From Ruminiclostridium sp. (lineage in GTDB: Bacteria; Bacillota_A; Clostridia; Oscillospirales; Ruminococcaceae), in the NCBI GenBank assembly GCA_017550775.1, contig JAFZOA010000267.1, positions 1-6,004 on the forward strand: a DNA stretch of 6,004 bases, written 5' to 3'. Below the pieces are notes generated by a model, which was not told where the DNA came from, ran no database searches, and was given only the letters and a program-made list of their open reading frames with translations. Shown in pieces: positions 4,763-6,004 of the stretch; positions within the stretch are counted from its first letter, which is position 1; each line of letters starts with the position of its first letter. Position numbers and translations under genes: made by a program.

Positions 4763-4854
4763 CAGGAAAGGAGGTGGTGCTGATTACGCTCAGAGCACGG
4801 TCAGCTCAATCTACATTATTAACCACAAAAATATTTAATCAGGAGGATCTCATT

Positions 4855-5055
4855 ATGAACAAGAAGAAGGTTTTAACAATCAAGGAAGCAGCGCAGGTTA
4901 TCGACGGCATCAACGAGTTCCGCATCCGTCAGATGTGCAAGTCCGGACAGCTCCGTACTTTCAAGGCGGGCAAGAAGTTTCTTATCGCCGAGAGCGATCT
5001 CTACGAGGCAGTTTTCGGCAAGTATGATCCTAACGAGGACGGCGGTGCAGCTTGA
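4855..5055 (+). CDS. Small helix-turn-helix (excisionase-like) DNA-binding protein
   Basis: A 66-residue protein that is almost entirely one DNA-binding domain of the helix-turn-helix type found in excisionases and MerR-like proteins. VLTIKEAAQVI (6-16) is the first helix, INEFRIRQMCKSGQLRTFKAG (19-39) covers the recognition helix and turn, and KKFLIAESDLYEAV (40-53) forms the wing and closing helix. A Gly- and Asp-rich tail follows. Proteins like this act as excision directionality factors or small transcription regulators in integrative elements. AGGAGG at 4841-4846 lies 8 bases before ATG 4855. The frame is also open back to GTG 4774, where a second strong ribosome site, AAAGGAGGTG (4767-4776), sits, so an extended form of about 27 more residues is possible. 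The gene ends in a TTGA overlap with the next gene. Confidence 0.85.
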   Translation: MNKKKVLTIKEAAQVIDGINEFRIRQMCKSGQLRTFKAGKKFLIAESDLYEAVFGKYDPNEDGGAA

Positions 5056-5636
5056 CAGACTTCGCGGGTATAAGGCAGCTTGTCAACATCCGGCAGGCTG
5101 CCGAGATGTACGGACTGGAAGTGAACAGATTCGGCTCGGCGCGGTGTGTATTCCACGGCGATAACAACCCGTCGATGAAGCTGTACGACGATCATTTTCA
5201 TTGTTACGCTTGCGGCGCTCACGGCGATGTGACCGACCTCACGGCGCAGATGTTCGGGCTGTCCAAGACCGAGGCAGCGGAAAAGCTGTGCGCGGATTTC
5301 GGAATAACCGATACGCCACCGCCGCCCGCGGAAAAACGAAAGCGAGAATTAACGGTTCGTGAAAAATCGCTGCTGGCGCTGGATATTCTCACGGACTATA
5401 TAGTAATGCTCCGGTATTTCCGCGAGCATTACGCGCCGTTCAGCTTTGACACAGAGCTTTCGCCGGAGTTCACGGAAAGCCTGCACAATCTCGAATACGC
5501 GGAATATCTCTGGAACGAATGGTTTGACAGTACCGAGGACGAGCGTGCGTCGTTCTTCACGGAGAATATCGAGCAGTTCCGGCGATACTACGCGAGCCTT
5601 TCCAAATACGGATTTATCCGTCCGTCTCTCGCATAG
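5052..5636 (+). CDS. CHC2 zinc-finger (DnaG primase-type) protein
   Basis: A 194-residue protein started at TTG 5052, which overlaps the TGA of the preceding gene by four bases, so translation is probably coupled; no in-frame ATG lies upstream. Residues 11-60 are a CHC2 zinc finger of the kind at the front of DnaG primases: Cys32-x2-His35 with the GDNNPSMKLY strand, then HFHCYACGAHGD with Cys51 and Cys54. There is no TOPRIM catalytic domain, so alone it is not a complete primase. After a Pro- and Lys-rich linker (about 87-102), the rest is acidic, aromatic-rich and probably helical, with no known motif. CHC2-only proteins are common in clostridial integrative elements near replication and mobilisation genes, where they may bind single-stranded DNA or help priming. 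It ends at TAG 5634-5636. Confidence 0.85.
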   Translation: MTDFAGIRQLVNIRQAAEMYGLEVNRFGSARCVFHGDNNPSMKLYDDHFHCYACGAHGDVTDLTAQMFGLSKTEAAEKLCADFGITDTPPPPAEKRKRELTVREKSLLALDILTDYIVMLRYFREHYAPFSFDTELSPEFTESLHNLEYAEYLWNEWFDSTEDERASFFTENIEQFRRYYASLSKYGFIRPSLA

Positions 5637-5785
5637 CAAATTACAGTCAAGACCTGAAATTATCGCAATAAATCCCACGGAGATTTTCCGGACGGTCAGA
5701 TGTTCAACGCGAACATTTCCAATAAATAATTGTCGAATTATGCAGGTCTTGAAATGATGAAAAATTCAGAAAAGGAGGTCTTTTT
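5637..5785 (+). other. Structured intergenic leader before the last gene
   Basis: 149 bases with no gene. CAAGACCTG (5648-5656) and CAGGTCTTG (5743-5751) are a perfect 9-bp inverted repeat enclosing 86 bases, and TGTTC/GAACA (5701-5715) forms a small hairpin inside. The repeat ends 19 bases before the ribosome site AAAGGAGGT (5771-5779), so the mRNA fold could affect the next gene. No clear promoter is seen. Confidence 0.5.
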
Positions 5786-6004
5786 ATGAAAACAGGTCTG
5801 ATAAAGAAAGAGAAGTTCACCCGCATTTATTTCAACGAGAGCAGCAGCGCCGTTGACATCTTCACTCACAATTCCGCGCTGAAACGCCGTATGAAAAAAT
5901 ACTGCGGAAGTTATCCCGACGCGGGGCAGCTCATACAGGAGGACGAGTTCGGCGGCGCACAGTTCGAGATCGCAAAGGGTCGTTTCTCGGTGCGGCTCAC
6001 GGCT
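5786..6004 (+). CDS. Unidentified element protein (3' partial)
   Basis: The frame runs from ATG 5786 to the end of the window, giving 73 residues without a stop. AAAGGAGGT at 5771-5779 is a near-perfect ribosome site and fixes the start. The protein begins MKTGLIKKEKFTRIYFNESS and continues with a THNSALKRRMKKYC segment and a GGAQFEIAKGRFSVRLTA segment. It has no signal peptide or membrane segment, and reads as an alternating strand and helix fold. From memory, similar short proteins (IYFNE, THN-x-x-LK and KGRFS-RLTAP motifs) recur as hypothetical genes in clostridial integrative elements close to CHC2 proteins, but no function is known to me. Its place after the CHC2 gene suggests the same operon. 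Confidence 0.75.
   Translation, partial: MKTGLIKKEKFTRIYFNESSSAVDIFTHNSALKRRMKKYCGSYPDAGQLIQEDEFGGAQFEIAKGRFSVRLTA

Larger units (their letters stand above)
4140..4854. other. Gene-free region of inverted repeats and leader sequence
   Basis: About 715 bases between the recombinase and the next operon have no convincing gene. The first half holds four hairpins or dyads, and the second half a promoter and long leader; these are listed separately. The stretch is AT-rich in places (19 of 60 bases G+C at 4561-4620) against 36 of 60 at 5101-5160 in the following operon. A palindromic CCGCGCGG at 4297-4304 is the only GC-rich island. This is a natural place for the element end, an attachment site or a transfer origin, but none is proven. 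Confidence 0.6.

Noticed and set aside
4704..4838. Plus-strand 44-codon frame from ATG 4704 to TAA 4838
   Set aside because: Its ATG follows the terminator T run with no ribosome site, and it overlaps the second terminator and the strong ribosome site at 4767-4776. Possible but unsupported.
1..6004. CRISPR array or tRNA/rRNA gene
   Set aside because: No regularly spaced direct repeats and no tRNA or rRNA signature were seen on either strand.

Overview
The window looks like part of an integrative or mobilisable element from a low-to-moderate GC Clostridia-type Firmicute, plausibly a gut or rumen Ruminococcus/Oscillospiraceae relative. This rests on AGGAGG-type ribosome sites before almost every gene, a large serine recombinase of the type common in clostridial integrative elements, an excisionase-like helix-turn-helix protein followed by a CHC2 zinc-finger protein, and the absence of any obvious housekeeping gene. 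All supported genes are on the + strand.

Left part (1-2448): the tail of an unidentified protein (1-114) is followed by about 530 bases with no convincing gene but several hairpins, ending in an intrinsic-terminator-like hairpin (569-600). Then comes a tight cluster of five genes: a MazF/PemK-family endoribonuclease toxin (644-1000) with no recognisable antitoxin before it, a Bro-N/KilAC phage-type antirepressor (1019-1801), two short paralogous genes that look like a tandem duplication (1820-2008 and 2078-2257), and a 52-residue protein (2290-2448).

Middle part (2449-4139): a strong extended -10 promoter, bracketed by an inverted repeat, drives a large serine recombinase. The recombinase frame is cut by an in-frame TAG at 3402-3404 between the recombinase domain and the zinc ribbon. 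The same frame continues to 4139, giving an N-terminal piece (2553-3404) and a C-terminal piece (3441-4139) that together would make a normal-sized enzyme of about 528 residues.

Right part (4140-6004): about 715 bases without a convincing gene hold a run of strong inverted repeats, one of them a 53-base dyad of about the size of a serine-integrase attachment site. After these comes an extended -10 promoter and a roughly 285-base leader with a two-codon reading frame (ATG TTG TAG), two terminators and a possible terminator/antiterminator switch. The leader precedes an operon of a small helix-turn-helix protein (4855-5055), a CHC2 zinc-finger protein that overlaps it (5052-5636), and an unidentified gene that runs off the window (from 5786). 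The right operon is visibly richer in G+C than the hairpin region before it, so the window may span the junction of two elements, or the recombinase end and front operon of one element.

The observations most worth following are the split recombinase, the attenuator-like leader with its minimal reading frame, the 53-base dyad, the orphan toxin beside an antirepressor, and the unexplained structured region at 115-600.
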